Shown here: piece after piece, positions 30,848-40,150 of the stretch
How the letters are laid out: each line of letters starts with the position of its first letter
Position numbering within the stretch: position 1 is the first letter of the stretch
Origin: Propionicimonas sp.
GTDB lineage: Bacteria > Actinomycetota > Actinomycetes > Propionibacteriales > Propionibacteriaceae
NCBI RefSeq assembly: GCF_029975155.1
Contig: NZ_JARKPQ010000051.1
Location: forward strand, 1-64,000
Length of the DNA stretch: 64,000 nt
Direction of reading: 5' to 3'
The notes under the pieces: generated by a model
What the model was told of the DNA's origin: nothing
Databases searched by the model: none
Seen by the model: only the letters and a program-made list of their open reading frames with translations
Position numbers and translations under genes: made by a program

Positions 30848-31783
30848 ATGCACGCTTCACACCGGCCGGGACGAGAACTGCGGACCCTGGCAGCTGAGCA
30901 GGCCGACCTGATCACGACCCGGCAGGCGGGCGCGCTCGGCTTCGGCGAGGACGCCATCGAGCGAATGATCCGGGACGGGCACTGGACGAGGCGGAGCAGC
31001 GGCTTGTTCGACACGGCGCCACGGCACGACGGCTTCGCCAAAGACGTCTGGGCGGCCTCTCTCCAGGCTGGCGAGCCGTACGCCATTGGGGGCGAGGCCG
31101 CACTGCGCCTCCACGGACTCGACAGGTCCGTGGACAAGATCGATGTCTGGGTGCCATTCGAGCGCCAGCCGTTGTCCGTCGGCAGGACCAGGGTTCACCG
31201 GGACAGGCTGGGACGGGTGGAGCGCGGACGCGGCACGCCGGTGCGGATCCGTCCTGAGGACGCCCTTGTCGACGTGGGCCAGCGGCTGCCGACCGAAGCA
31301 CTCGTCGGCGTCCTCTCTGATGCCGTTCGGCTGCGGATCACGACCCTTGAGCGCGTCCGCGAAACGCTTGACCAACGGCATCGCGTGCGTCTGCGGGCAC
31401 GCTTCGCTGACATCGTCGGGGACCTCTCCGGTATCGAGAGCACGCTGGAGTACGTCTACCGGCGCGATGTCGAGCGAGCCCACGGCCTGCCCACGGCCGT
31501 GCGCCAGGAGTCCCTCTCGGCGGGCAGCAGGAGCGACGCCCTCTACGAGGAGTACGGGGTGTTGGTGGAAGTGGATGGTCGGCTCGGACACGAGGACGCC
31601 AACTCCGCTTTCCGCGACCTGCATCGCGACAACGCGCACGCCGCTCGCGACCTCATCACGCTCAGGTACGGCAGCGCCGACCTGCGCGGCCGTCCGTGCA
31701 TTGCCGCACGTCAGCTGTGGTCAGCTCTTCACACCCGCGGCTGGCAGGAACCATTCCAGGAGTGCCCCCGCTGCCACCCCTGA
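30848..31783 (+). CDS. AbiEi-like winged helix + DUF559-like (Vsr-fold) protein
   Basis: A 311-residue protein. The N-terminus reads LAAEQADLITTRQAGALGFG then a winged-helix-like block (IERMIRDGHWTRRSSGLFDT), which resembles the N-terminal domain of AbiEi type IV antitoxins. The C-terminus has a DUF559/Vsr-like pattern: LVEVDGRLGHEDANSAFRDL, HRDNAHAARDLITLRY, with the E-V-D-G acidic site and RD-RDN following. Such proteins are common, solitary and mostly unstudied in actinobacteria; nuclease activity is plausible, a regulatory role equally so. No AbiEii toxin is adjacent. The gene is flanked on both sides by related palindromes. Confidence 0.72.
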   Translation: MHASHRPGRELRTLAAEQADLITTRQAGALGFGEDAIERMIRDGHWTRRSSGLFDTAPRHDGFAKDVWAASLQAGEPYAIGGEAALRLHGLDRSVDKIDVWVPFERQPLSVGRTRVHRDRLGRVERGRGTPVRIRPEDALVDVGQRLPTEALVGVLSDAVRLRITTLERVRETLDQRHRVRLRARFADIVGDLSGIESTLEYVYRRDVERAHGLPTAVRQESLSAGSRSDALYEEYGVLVEVDGRLGHEDANSAFRDLHRDNAHAARDLITLRYGSADLRGRPCIAARQLWSALHTRGWQEPFQECPRCHP

Positions 31784-31825
31784 CCCTGCCGCCCCACTGA
31801 CGCTGCCACCCCTGGCCCTCCCGCC

Positions 31826-31886
31826 TCACAACAACGTGTAGGGAAAGCCGGCAAGACGCCGGGAAAACCCGCACAACGTTGTGAGA
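31826..31886. repeat. Second family E palindrome (CACAACGTTGTG)
   Basis: CACAACGTTGTG at 31872-31883 is a perfect 12-bp palindrome; CTCACAACAACGTGTAGGG near 31825-31843 pairs in part with it to give a larger hairpin. It lies between the convergent ends of the AbiEi-like gene and metG and may terminate both. Confidence 0.55.
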
Positions 31887-31929
31887 TCCGACGAGGTTGG
31901 GGGAGGGGGCGCCGGGCGCGACCGGAGAC

Positions 31930-33714
31930 TCAGGCGATCGGGGCCCAAGCCGGACCGGTCTGGGCTAGGGTCTCGTCGAGCTTGGTGAACAGCGGCGTCG
32001 GCTTGGCCAGGGGGGTGCCCGGCTCGATCGGACGGGACTCCCATACCGCCTGCTGGGACGTGTAGTCGCCGGTCAGTACCGGGTAGTCGGGGCCGCCCTC
32101 CTCGGACACCACCCGCAGTTCCGGCTGCGCGGCCCAGACGCCCTCACCGCCGAGCGCTTCGAAGACCTTCTGCGCGGCGTGCGGCAGCAGCGGCGTGAGC
32201 AGCGTGTTGCAGTCCGAGACGACCTGCAGCGCGACGTGCAGGACGGTGTCCCGGCGCGCCACGTCGTCCTTCAGTTTCCACGGCTCCTGGTCGGAGATGT
32301 ACTTGTTCGCCAGTCCGACGATCCGCATCGCCTCGGAGGTGGCCTGCTTGAACTTGCACCGCCCCCACAGGTCGCCGACAACGCCGAACGCCGCCCTCGA
32401 AGCGGAGAGCAGCTCCCGATCGGCATCGGTCAACTCGCCGGCGACCGGGACCGCGCCGACGTTCTTGTGCGCCATCGAGATCGAGCGGTTGACCAGGTTG
32501 CCCCACTCGTTCGCCAGCTCGAAGTTGTTCCGCCGGACGAACTCCTCCCACGTGAAGTCCGCGTCCTGGTTCTCGGGACCGGCGACCGCGATGAAGTACC
32601 GCAGCGCGTCCGGCCCGAACTCGGCCAGGAAGTCGCGGACGTAGATCACGTGCCCCCGCGACGAGGCCAGCTTCGAGCCCGACATCGTCAGGTACTCCGA
32701 GGAGACCACCTCGGTGGGCAGGTTCAGCGGTGAGTACGCCGACCCCCGGCCGCCCTTGTCGCCCTGCCCGTTGGCGCCCAGCAGGATGGCCGGCCAGATC
32801 ACCGAGTGGAAGGTGATGTTGTCCTTGCCCATGAAGTAGTACGAGTTGGCGTCCTCCGCCTGCCACCAGAGCTTCCACGCGTCCGGGTCGCCCGAGCGGC
32901 GCGCCCACTCCACTGAGGCCGACAGGTAGCCGATGACCGCGTCGAACCACACGTAGATCCGCTTCATCGCGGCGTCCTCCCAGCCCTCCAGCGGGATCGG
33001 GACGCCCCAGTCGAGATCGCGGGTGATCGCCCGCGGGCGCAGTTCCTTGAGCAGGTTCAGGCTGAACTTCATCACGTTGGGACGCCAGTCCGTCCGCGTC
33101 GCCAGCCACTCGCCCAGCGCTCCGGCCAGCGCCGGCAGGTCGAGGAAGAAGTGCTCGGTCTCGATGAACTCCGGTACCTCGCCGTTGATCCGCGAGTGGG
33201 GGTTGATCAGGTCGATCGGGTCGAGCTGGCGGCCGCAGTTGTCGCACTGGTCGCCGCGCGCCCCGTCATAGCCGCAGTGCGGGCAGGTGCCCTCGATGTA
33301 GCGGTCGGGCAGCGTCCGTCCGGTGGACGGTGAGATCGCGCCCTGCTGCACCTGCGCCACCACGTAGCCGTTGTCGTACAGCGTGCGGAACAGCTCCTGG
33401 ACGACCGCGCGGTGATTCAGCGTGGTCGTGCGCGTGTACAGGTCGTACGAGCAGCCCAGCGCCTGCAGGTCCTCGGCGATCACCCGGTGGTACTTGTCCG
33501 CCGTCTGCCGGGGGGTGAGCCCCTCCTTCTCGGCCTGCACCTGGATCGCGGTGCCGTGCTCGTCCGTGCCGGACACCATCAGCACGTCGTTGCCCGCCAT
33601 CCGCTGGTAGCGGGAGAAGACGTCGGACGGGACGCCGAAGCCGGACACGTGGCCGATGTGCCGCGGACCGTTGGCGTAGGGCCAGGCGACGGCGGCGAGG
33701 ATGCGGGAACTCAC
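31930..33714 (-). CDS. metG: Methionyl-tRNA synthetase
   Basis: A 594-residue class I synthetase: [20 protein letters not shown] (HIGH box), [20 protein letters not shown], zinc knuckle [18 protein letters not shown] near residues 144-161, [13 protein letters not shown], and the KMSKS-equivalent [12 protein letters not shown], then a helical anticodon-binding domain. No C-terminal tRNA-binding domain, as usual for this type. It charges tRNA-Met in the cytoplasm. GTG 33714 lies 8 bases after TAGGAT (33723-33728), so the mRNA is probably leaderless. The second Lys of KMSKS is replaced (ASSR), as in some relatives. Confidence 0.96.
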   Translation of the reverse strand: MSSRILAAVAWPYANGPRHIGHVSGFGVPSDVFSRYQRMAGNDVLMVSGTDEHGTAIQVQAEKEGLTPRQTADKYHRVIAEDLQALGCSYDLYTRTTTLNHRAVVQELFRTLYDNGYVVAQVQQGAISPSTGRTLPDRYIEGTCPHCGYDGARGDQCDNCGRQLDPIDLINPHSRINGEVPEFIETEHFFLDLPALAGALGEWLATRTDWRPNVMKFSLNLLKELRPRAITRDLDWGVPIPLEGWEDAAMKRIYVWFDAVIGYLSASVEWARRSGDPDAWKLWWQAEDANSYYFMGKDNITFHSVIWPAILLGANGQGDKGGRGSAYSPLNLPTEVVSSEYLTMSGSKLASSRGHVIYVRDFLAEFGPDALRYFIAVAGPENQDADFTWEEFVRRNNFELANEWGNLVNRSISMAHKNVGAVPVAGELTDADRELLSASRAAFGVVGDLWGRCKFKQATSEAMRIVGLANKYISDQEPWKLKDDVARRDTVLHVALQVVSDCNTLLTPLLPHAAQKVFEALGGEGVWAAQPELRVVSEEGGPDYPVLTGDYTSQQAVWESRPIEPGTPLAKPTPLFTKLDETLAQTGPAWAPIA

Positions 33715-33722
33715 GATCGCTC

Positions 33723-33728
33723 ATCCTA
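33723..33728 (-). promoter_or_regulatory. -10 box (TAGGAT) for leaderless metG mRNA
   Basis: On the minus strand TAGGAT ends 8 bases before the GTG start of metG. No ribosome site lies between them. Confidence 0.55.
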
Positions 33729-33828
33729 TGCGGTGCTCGCTCCTCCCCGTGTTCCCGGCTCAGCCGACATAGCACCACCAAGGGGTGAGACGCTCACCGA
33801 GCGTGCAGGAGTGCCCAAATCGGCCGCG

Positions 33829-33858
33829 TTCCACATCTGCCGGGCTTACCCGTACCAT
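33829..33858 (+). promoter_or_regulatory. Promoter TTCCAC-N18-TACCAT for the phosphate transporter
   Basis: -35 TTCCAC at 33829-33834 and -10 TACCAT at 33853-33858 with an 18-base gap. The last bases of the -10 overlap the ATG at 33857, and the in-frame GTG at 33866 is 7 bases further, so a leaderless start at GTG 33866 is quite possible. Confidence 0.45.
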
Positions 33859-35095
33859 GAGAAGCGTGACCCCTGAGTTCATACTCTTGGCGCTCGTTGT
33901 TATCACAGCGTTGGCCTTCGATTTCACGAACGGCTTCCATGACACGGCAAACGCCATGGCCACGTCGATCGCAACGAAGGCGCTGACCCCGAAGGCCGCG
34001 GTCACGCTTTCCGCGATCCTCAACCTCGTCGGCGCGTTCCTGTCCGTCGAGGTGGCCATCACCGTGACCAACGCTGTGATCCGGATCCAGAATCCCGACG
34101 GGACGCCGAAGCCCGAGCTGATGGCCGACGGGGGTCACGGCCTGCTGCTGATCCTGATGGCCGGCCTCGCGGGCGCCATCGTCTGGAACATCCTCACCTG
34201 GCTGTGGGGTCTGCCGTCCAGTTCGTCGCACGCCCTCTTCGGAGGGTTGATCGGCGCGACGATCGCCAGTCTCGGCTGGGGCGGCGTCAAGTGGGTCGGC
34301 GAGGGCTATCAGCTCGACGGAGTGGTCGGGAAGGTCGTTCTCCCGGCCCTTCTTTCTCCCGCCATCGCGATCATCGTCGCCATGGTCGGCACCCGTCTGG
34401 TGTTCAAGATCACCGAGGGCGTGGCCGAGCGCTACCAGGAGTCGGGATTCCGCTGGGGCCAGATCGGCACGGCGTCGCTGCTGTCCCTGTCGCACGGCAC
34501 GAACGACGCCCAGAAGACGATGGGCGTGATCACCCTGGCCCTGATCGCCTCCGGCCACTGGTCGGCGACGCACGAGATCCCCCTGTGGGTCAAGATCGCC
34601 TGCGCGGTGGCCATCGCATCCGGCACCTACATCGGCGGCTGGCGGATCATCCGCACCATGGGCAAGGGCCTGGTGGAGATCTCCTCGCCGCAGGGCATGG
34701 CCGCGGAGAGCGCGTCCGCCGCGGTCATCCTCACGTCCAGCCAGCTGGGCTTCGCGCTGTCGACCACGCACGTCTGCACCGGCTCGATCCTCGGCTCGGG
34801 TCTGGGCCGCAAGGGCGCGACGGTGCGCTGGCGGGTGGCCGGACGGATGGGTCTCGCGTGGCTGACCACGCTCCCCCTCGCCGCTCTCGTCGGCGCGGCG
34901 CTGTGGTACCTCGGCCATGTGATCGGCGGCTCGACCGGCGCCTTCGTGGTCTTCGGGATCATGTGCGCGGCCGCGGTCTACATGCGCTGGCACTCCCGGC
35001 GCGACCCGATCGGCCACCACAACGTCAACGACGAGTGGAGCAGCGACGCCGACGAGTCCGAGGTCAAGGTTCCGGTCTCTGGCGGGGTGCACTGA
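33857..35095 (+). CDS. Pit-family inorganic phosphate transporter
   Basis: A 412-residue permease with the two signature blocks of the PiT family: FDFTNGFHDTANAMATSIAT near the N-terminus and LLSLSHGTNDAQKTMGVITL near residue 215, about ten hydrophobic helices and a charged central loop. It imports phosphate (or metal phosphate) with H+ or Na+. The ATG at 33857 is the first in frame; GTG 33866 is favoured if the -10 TACCAT is used. It is coupled by a TGATG overlap to a small membrane protein, and divergent from metG. Confidence 0.93.
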   Translation: MRSVTPEFILLALVVITALAFDFTNGFHDTANAMATSIATKALTPKAAVTLSAILNLVGAFLSVEVAITVTNAVIRIQNPDGTPKPELMADGGHGLLLILMAGLAGAIVWNILTWLWGLPSSSSHALFGGLIGATIASLGWGGVKWVGEGYQLDGVVGKVVLPALLSPAIAIIVAMVGTRLVFKITEGVAERYQESGFRWGQIGTASLLSLSHGTNDAQKTMGVITLALIASGHWSATHEIPLWVKIACAVAIASGTYIGGWRIIRTMGKGLVEISSPQGMAAESASAAVILTSSQLGFALSTTHVCTGSILGSGLGRKGATVRWRVAGRMGLAWLTTLPLAALVGAALWYLGHVIGGSTGAFVVFGIMCAAAVYMRWHSRRDPIGHHNVNDEWSSDADESEVKVPVSGGVH

Positions 35096-35406
35096 TGGAA
35101 CAGCTGTGGGCGGCTCTGGACGGGGCGTGGCGCGTCCTGCTGATCGGGCTGGTGCTCGGCGCCGGCCTGCCGACGATCTTCGCCTTCGGCATTCGTGCCC
35201 TGGCGTGGGGCACCGGCGGTGACGCGGAGGTACACGAGACCGATGTCGTGATGAAGCCCCACCTGACGGGCCGCGTGGTCGCCTATGCGATGTTCACCCT
35301 TGTCATCCTGTCCGTGCTCGTCGGGGTGGGTTACATCCTCGCCCACGGCATGGGCTGGACGATCACCTTCAACGGCCTGCTGCCGGTGGTCACGCCCAAG
35401 GCCTGA
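35095..35406 (+). CDS. Small two-helix membrane protein coupled to Pit
   Basis: 103 residues with two hydrophobic segments (AWRVLLIGLVLGAGLPTIFA at the start and a C-terminal MFTLVILSVLVGVGYILAHG), joined by a polar loop. ATG 35095 overlaps the Pit stop (TGATG), so production is tied to the transporter. Small proteins after pit genes are common in actinobacteria; a subunit or stabiliser of the phosphate transporter is likely but unproven. No domain name is known to me. Confidence 0.75.
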   Translation: MEQLWAALDGAWRVLLIGLVLGAGLPTIFAFGIRALAWGTGGDAEVHETDVVMKPHLTGRVVAYAMFTLVILSVLVGVGYILAHGMGWTITFNGLLPVVTPKA

Positions 35407-35411
35407 CCGGT

Positions 35412-35510
35412 CGGCGGGACGCGTCTCGACAGGCTCGACGAACGGTTCCCCGGTCTACAGAACGACCCCTGAGGAGGCCGCGAGGGACGAGCGGCCGTCA
35501 CGAAGAGCAG
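35412..35510. repeat. Family B and D repeats at a convergent junction
   Basis: GCGTCTCGACAGGCTCGACG (35419-35438) is a family B unit; CCTGAGGAGGCCGCGAGGGA then CGAGCGGCCGTCACGAAG (about 35469-35506) is a family D unit. The D unit lies inside the coding end of the polysialyltransferase-like gene and encodes its last residues (about LRDGRSSLAASSG), so the C-terminus of that protein is repeat-derived. Confidence 0.6.
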
Positions 35511-36494
35511 CCGCACCCCGCATCTCCTCCCCCACCCTGGCCAGGAAGCCCCGGGCGCGCTCGCTGACGCCTGCGCTGAACATCGCCTCCGGCAGTGGCT
35601 GGACGGCGATCCGGCAGCCCGTCCCGGCCAGCACCAGGGGCAGCGTGTAGCCGACCGAGGACGGGAAGCTGGCCAGTTCCCGCGCCACCGGGCCGCGCCG
35701 CAACTCGATCTCGAGCGGAACCCGTGGCCGAACGATGCGCAGACCAGTCCGCCGGGCGAGGCGGCGCAGCTTGTCCGGGTGCTCGCGGCGATGGGCGAAG
35801 TAGCGCCCGGCCGCCCCCGCGCGGACGGCGAGCGCGGCGACCGCGTCCAGATACGCCTCGGCCTGCACAACGCCGGTCTCGACGAGCGAGGAGCCGACCA
35901 CGTCCGTCCCCCGCAGCACCTCGGGCGGGCCGAAGCGGCGGCGCGTCCAGTCGTAGGTGTGCTGGTCGACCCGGCTGCCGGGTAGTGCGGTGACCCCCAT
36001 CACCGTGAACAGCCGCAGCCTGGTCCGGCCGAGGTGCCGGCGCGCGTAGTGAGCCAGCGGCATCCGCAGCAGGCTCTGCCGCGCGTGCCAGCGACGCAGC
36101 GGCTCGCCGTGCACGAGCTGGGCGGCGAACTCGAGGGTCGCCGTGCCGTCGTCCACGACCACCACCTCGCCCGCGCGAGCGAACGGCAGCAGGGCCTGGA
36201 TCATGCCGGAGAACGGGTCGCCGAGGACCAGCCGCCGGGCAGCGGCCACCGTCCGGCGAACCTGCGTCAGCGTCCGCAGCGCCGCGCGTGTCGACGCGCG
36301 CGGGGTGTGCCAGTCGAGGCCGATCGCCTCCTCCTCCGCATAATCGGCCATCGCCGCCAGCTGGGCGACGGTGACCGCGTCGGTCGGGGCCAGGACGATG
36401 ATCCGGGTGCGCTCGGCCGTGTTCTCGGCATGGCACCACTCCAGGACGTGCAGGAACTGGGCCGGGCTCTCGACCAGCGCCAGGGTCTCGGTGG

Positions 36495-36498
<4 letters not shown>
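35455..36498 (-). CDS. Polysialyltransferase-family glycosyltransferase
   Basis: A 347-residue protein like the alpha-2,8-polysialyltransferase family: N-terminal ETLALVESPAQFLHVLEWCH, then VLGDPFSGMIQALLPFARAG and VVVVDDGTATLEFAAQLVHG, the D-D-G acidic block of the family. No signal peptide or membrane helix. It would transfer a nonulosonic (sialic-type) acid from its CMP form to a glycan. GTG 36498 overlaps the neuB stop (GTGA). Cotranscription with neuA and neuB makes the substrate a CMP-nonulosonate. The last dozen residues are encoded in a dispersed repeat. Confidence 0.78.
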
Positions 36499-37426
<928 letters not shown>

Positions 37427-37430
<4 letters not shown>

Positions 37431-38593
37431 CAGTGTTCCTCCTTGAGAAGCCACGAGGCGACCTCGCGGACGGCTCCGTGCCCGCCGGGCACGCTGGTCA
37501 CGGCCCGGGCGGCGGCCCGAACGCTCGGATGGGCCGAGGCGACGGCCACCGGCCAGCCGACCTGCTCGAAGCAGGGCAGGTCGTTCACGTCGTTGCCGAG
37601 GTAGAGGACGCGGCCCGGACGCAGATCGCGCTCGGCCAGCCATCCGGCGAGCTCGACGCCCTTCGTCATGACCCCCTGGCGGCACTCCACGCCCAGCTTG
37701 GCTGCCCTCGCCGCCACCACCGGGTTCACCTCCGTGGACAGGATCAGCACCGGCAGGCCGGCCCGGCGCAGCGCGGCGACGCCCATACCGTCGCCGCGGT
37801 GCACCGCGACCCGCTCCGTGCCGTCCGCTGCCAGCCAGGCGCGGTCGTCGGTCTGGGTGCCGTCGAAGTCGAGCACGACGGCGTCCACCTCCCCCGCCAC
37901 GGGTCGCGTGCCCGCGTCCAGCAGGGGGGCGAGGGCCCTGGCGCGGTCGAGGTCGGCCGGTTCGTCGATCTCCAGGACCCGCGCCGGATCAGTCGGGACG
38001 GCGACGGTCCGGCCGAAGAACCGGTGGCCGTGGCGCGCGAGGCCGCCGGCGCGCATCGCGTAGGCAGCGCCCGTCTCCAGCCACTGCGGCTCGCGGTCCT
38101 GGCGGCGCTGACGTCCGGCGGCATCGTGGTTCACGCCGGTCGCTGCGTCCGCGTGCCGCCAGACGAAGCCGGCGAAGGGTGCGGCGGTGAACGCCGTGTC
38201 GGCACCGCCGTCGGTCACAGCGGAGACGACGGCGTCGATGTCGGCCGCGGTGAGGAACGGACTGGTGCACTGCACGAGCACCAGCACTTCCAGCGACTCC
38301 GGATGGCGGGCGTAGAGCACCTCCACGGCGTGGGTGAGCGCCGACTCGCTGGACGCGGTGTCGCCGGACAGCTCGTCCGGCCGTCGCACCACCACGGCGC
38401 CGGCCGCGGTGGCTGCGGCGGCGATCGCCGGGGCGTCCGTCGAGACGGCGACCCGGGTCACCGTCCGCGCAGCCGCGGCGGCACGGACCGCGCGCTCGAC
38501 CAGCGGCACCCCGCCAACCCGGGCGAGGTTCTTGCCAGGGACGCCCTTGGAGCCGCCCCTGGCCGGGATCACCACCAGCACGTCGCCGGTCAC
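37427..38593 (-). CDS. neuA: CMP-nonulosonate synthetase (NeuA) fused to HAD phosphatase
   Basis: A 388-residue fusion. Residues about 1-225 are a cytidylyltransferase: VLVVIPARGGSKGVPGKNLA, VAVSTDAPAIA, SSESALTHAVEVL, LVQCTSPFL. Residues about 235-388 are a KdsC-type HAD phosphatase: DAVVLDFDGTQTDDRAWLA, LILSTEVNPVVAARA, YLGNDVNDLPCF. The same fusion occurs in other sialic-acid loci. It should activate the acid as the CMP derivative and remove a 9-phosphate or similar. GTG 38593 is chosen because AAGGGTGG lies at good spacing; GTG 38605 is also in frame. The start overlaps the stop of an upstream small ORF. Confidence 0.88.
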
Positions 38594-38721
38594 GCCGTGA
38601 CCCACCCTTGCCGGTCGGGCGAGCCGCCGTCAGCGCGGCGGCGGCGCGTGCACCGAGGGACGGCCGCGGCCCGCGCGCCGACCGGACGGGCGGCGCGGCG
38701 AGGGTGCGTGCTGCTGCTCAC
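38590..38721 (-). CDS. Leaderless 43-residue ORF heading the neuA operon
   Basis: GTG 38721 follows the -10 TAGCGT (38728-38733) by six bases. The frame encodes MSSSTHPRRAARPVGARAAA then VPRCTRRRR and ends at a TGA overlapping the neuA GTG start (GTGA). The product is basic, Arg/Ala-rich and without a recognised domain. Whether it is a working peptide or a translational leader that couples ribosomes into neuA is open. The rest of the 38722-38888 gap shows no gene. Confidence 0.4.
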   Translation of the reverse strand: MSSSTHPRRAARPVGARAAAVPRCTRRRRADGGSPDRQGWVTA

Positions 38722-38727
38722 ACCGGC

Positions 38728-38733
38728 ACGCTA
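38728..38733 (-). promoter_or_regulatory. -10 box (TAGCGT) for the nonulosonate operon
   Basis: Minus-strand TAGCGT six bases before the GTG of the 43-codon ORF. No promoter-like sequence is seen closer to neuA, so the operon mRNA probably starts with this small ORF. Confidence 0.45.
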
Positions 38734-38888
38734 GGCAGCCATGGCGGCCTCGACGCTTCCACAAGGTCACGAGTCGGTGAACGGACCGGGAACTCTCGCG
38801 CCGCCCGGGCCGCAGCGCCGCGCGAAATGGCTCACAAAGGGGCGTTGGGCATCTCCCCGGACGTGGGCAGCAACTCCGCAGTGGCGAT

Positions 38889-40001
38889 TCAGAAGGACGC
38901 GTGGGTGGCGGCCCCCGGGGCGTGAATGGTGGGCTCGTAGTGGTCGGCGAACAGCTTGGCGACCAGCTCACCGCGGGTGACCACTCCGACCTTCGCGAAG
39001 ACGGCCTTGAGGTGGTCCCGCACGGTGTACGGGGAGAGGTGCAGGGCCGTCGCGATCTCCGCGTTGGACAGTCCGCGTGCGACGGCCCGGGTGATGTCCT
39101 GCTCGCGGGGCGTCAGGCCGTAGGCCTCGATGATGATCGGGGCGATCTGGGACGACTTCGCCGGACCGATCGTCACCGCGATCGGGCCGGTCGATCCGTC
39201 CGGGTGATGCAGCGAGGAGGCATGCACGACGATCCACCGGCCCGACCGGGCTCGCATGCGGGAGACGGCCGGACGGCCTTCCCGGCCGGCGGCGACCATG
39301 GGTGCCCGGCTGACCACCGCAGAGATCATGCTCAGTTCGGGTGTGGCGGACTTCCACCCGAGACCGGCCAGTTCGTCCAGCCACCGGGACGCTGCCGCAT
39401 CGAGGGACAGGACCCGGCCGTCGGCGTCGAAGAGCAGCGTCCCGGCTACCTCTCCTTCGGCTGCGGTGTCAGCCTGACGGGTGGCGATCCGGCGAAGGCC
39501 CTCGGCGATCTCGGGACCCAGGTCGCCGAGGACCCGCAGTTCGCGGTCCGTGAACGGCGTCCGCTTCTGCTCGCGGAACAGGCCGACGACTCCCCACGTG
39601 CTCGAGCCGGTGCGGAACGCGGCGCGCAGTTCGTCGCCGTAGCCCTGCGGACGGAGGAACTCGCGGGCGCGGGCACTCCGTTCGGGCGTCCCCGCGGTCG
39701 CGTGGTGGAGCGTGCCGACCCCGGCCCGACTGCGCGCCAGGTCGCGGAAGAGCAGCACGTCCTCGACCTGGTGCTCCCGCTCCCAGAAGGTCTGGCAATG
39801 GCCGTCCTCGACGTTCTCCACGCGCACCGGGAGGGTGGCCAGAACGGTCGACGGGTCGGTGGCGAACCAGGTGGCGCCGTCGAACGGGACGATCCGGCGC
39901 AGCCGGGTCGAGACCTGTTCGAGGAGTTCCTCGCCACTGGCCGCACGCCCGGTCGCATCCCGGACGCCGGCCATTCCGCGTTCCAGCGTGCTGGTGGTCA
40001 C
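38889..40001 (-). CDS. LuxR-family regulator with GAF-like sensor region
   Basis: A 370-residue regulator. Residues about 20-200 resemble a GAF-type domain (IVPFDGATWFATDPSTVLAT, FRTGSSTWGVVGLFREQKRT), then a PAS-like segment (AGTLLFDADGRVLSLDAAAS), and a C-terminal LuxR helix-turn-helix GLTPREQDITRAVARGLSNA then EIATALHLSPYTVRDHLKAV. GTG 40001 lies seven bases after CAGACT, again leaderless. It is divergent from the FAD oxidoreductase gene at 40151 and may control it. No receiver domain is seen, so it is not a two-component regulator. Confidence 0.85.
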   Translation of the reverse strand: MTTSTLERGMAGVRDATGRAASGEELLEQVSTRLRRIVPFDGATWFATDPSTVLATLPVRVENVEDGHCQTFWEREHQVEDVLLFRDLARSRAGVGTLHHATAGTPERSARAREFLRPQGYGDELRAAFRTGSSTWGVVGLFREQKRTPFTDRELRVLGDLGPEIAEGLRRIATRQADTAAEGEVAGTLLFDADGRVLSLDAAASRWLDELAGLGWKSATPELSMISAVVSRAPMVAAGREGRPAVSRMRARSGRWIVVHASSLHHPDGSTGPIAVTIGPAKSSQIAPIIIEAYGLTPREQDITRAVARGLSNAEIATALHLSPYTVRDHLKAVFAKVGVVTRGELVAKLFADHYEPTIHAPGAATHASF

Positions 40002-40150
40002 CCGACCCAGTCTGCGCGTTCGACCCGGATCGCGAACCCTCCAAACGTAGGGGATCTGCCTCCGTAACGCCCGGCCATTGAGGGATGGGAACCCGGCAGC
40101 GCGGCACGCAGGCTGGTCTGACCGGGGGCGCACGGCGCCACGGAGACCTC

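Noticed and set aside
38734-38925. A plus-strand open frame beginning MAASTLPQGHESVNG.
   Set aside because: No ribosome site, no domain, and it runs into the end of the LuxR gene; treated as non-coding.
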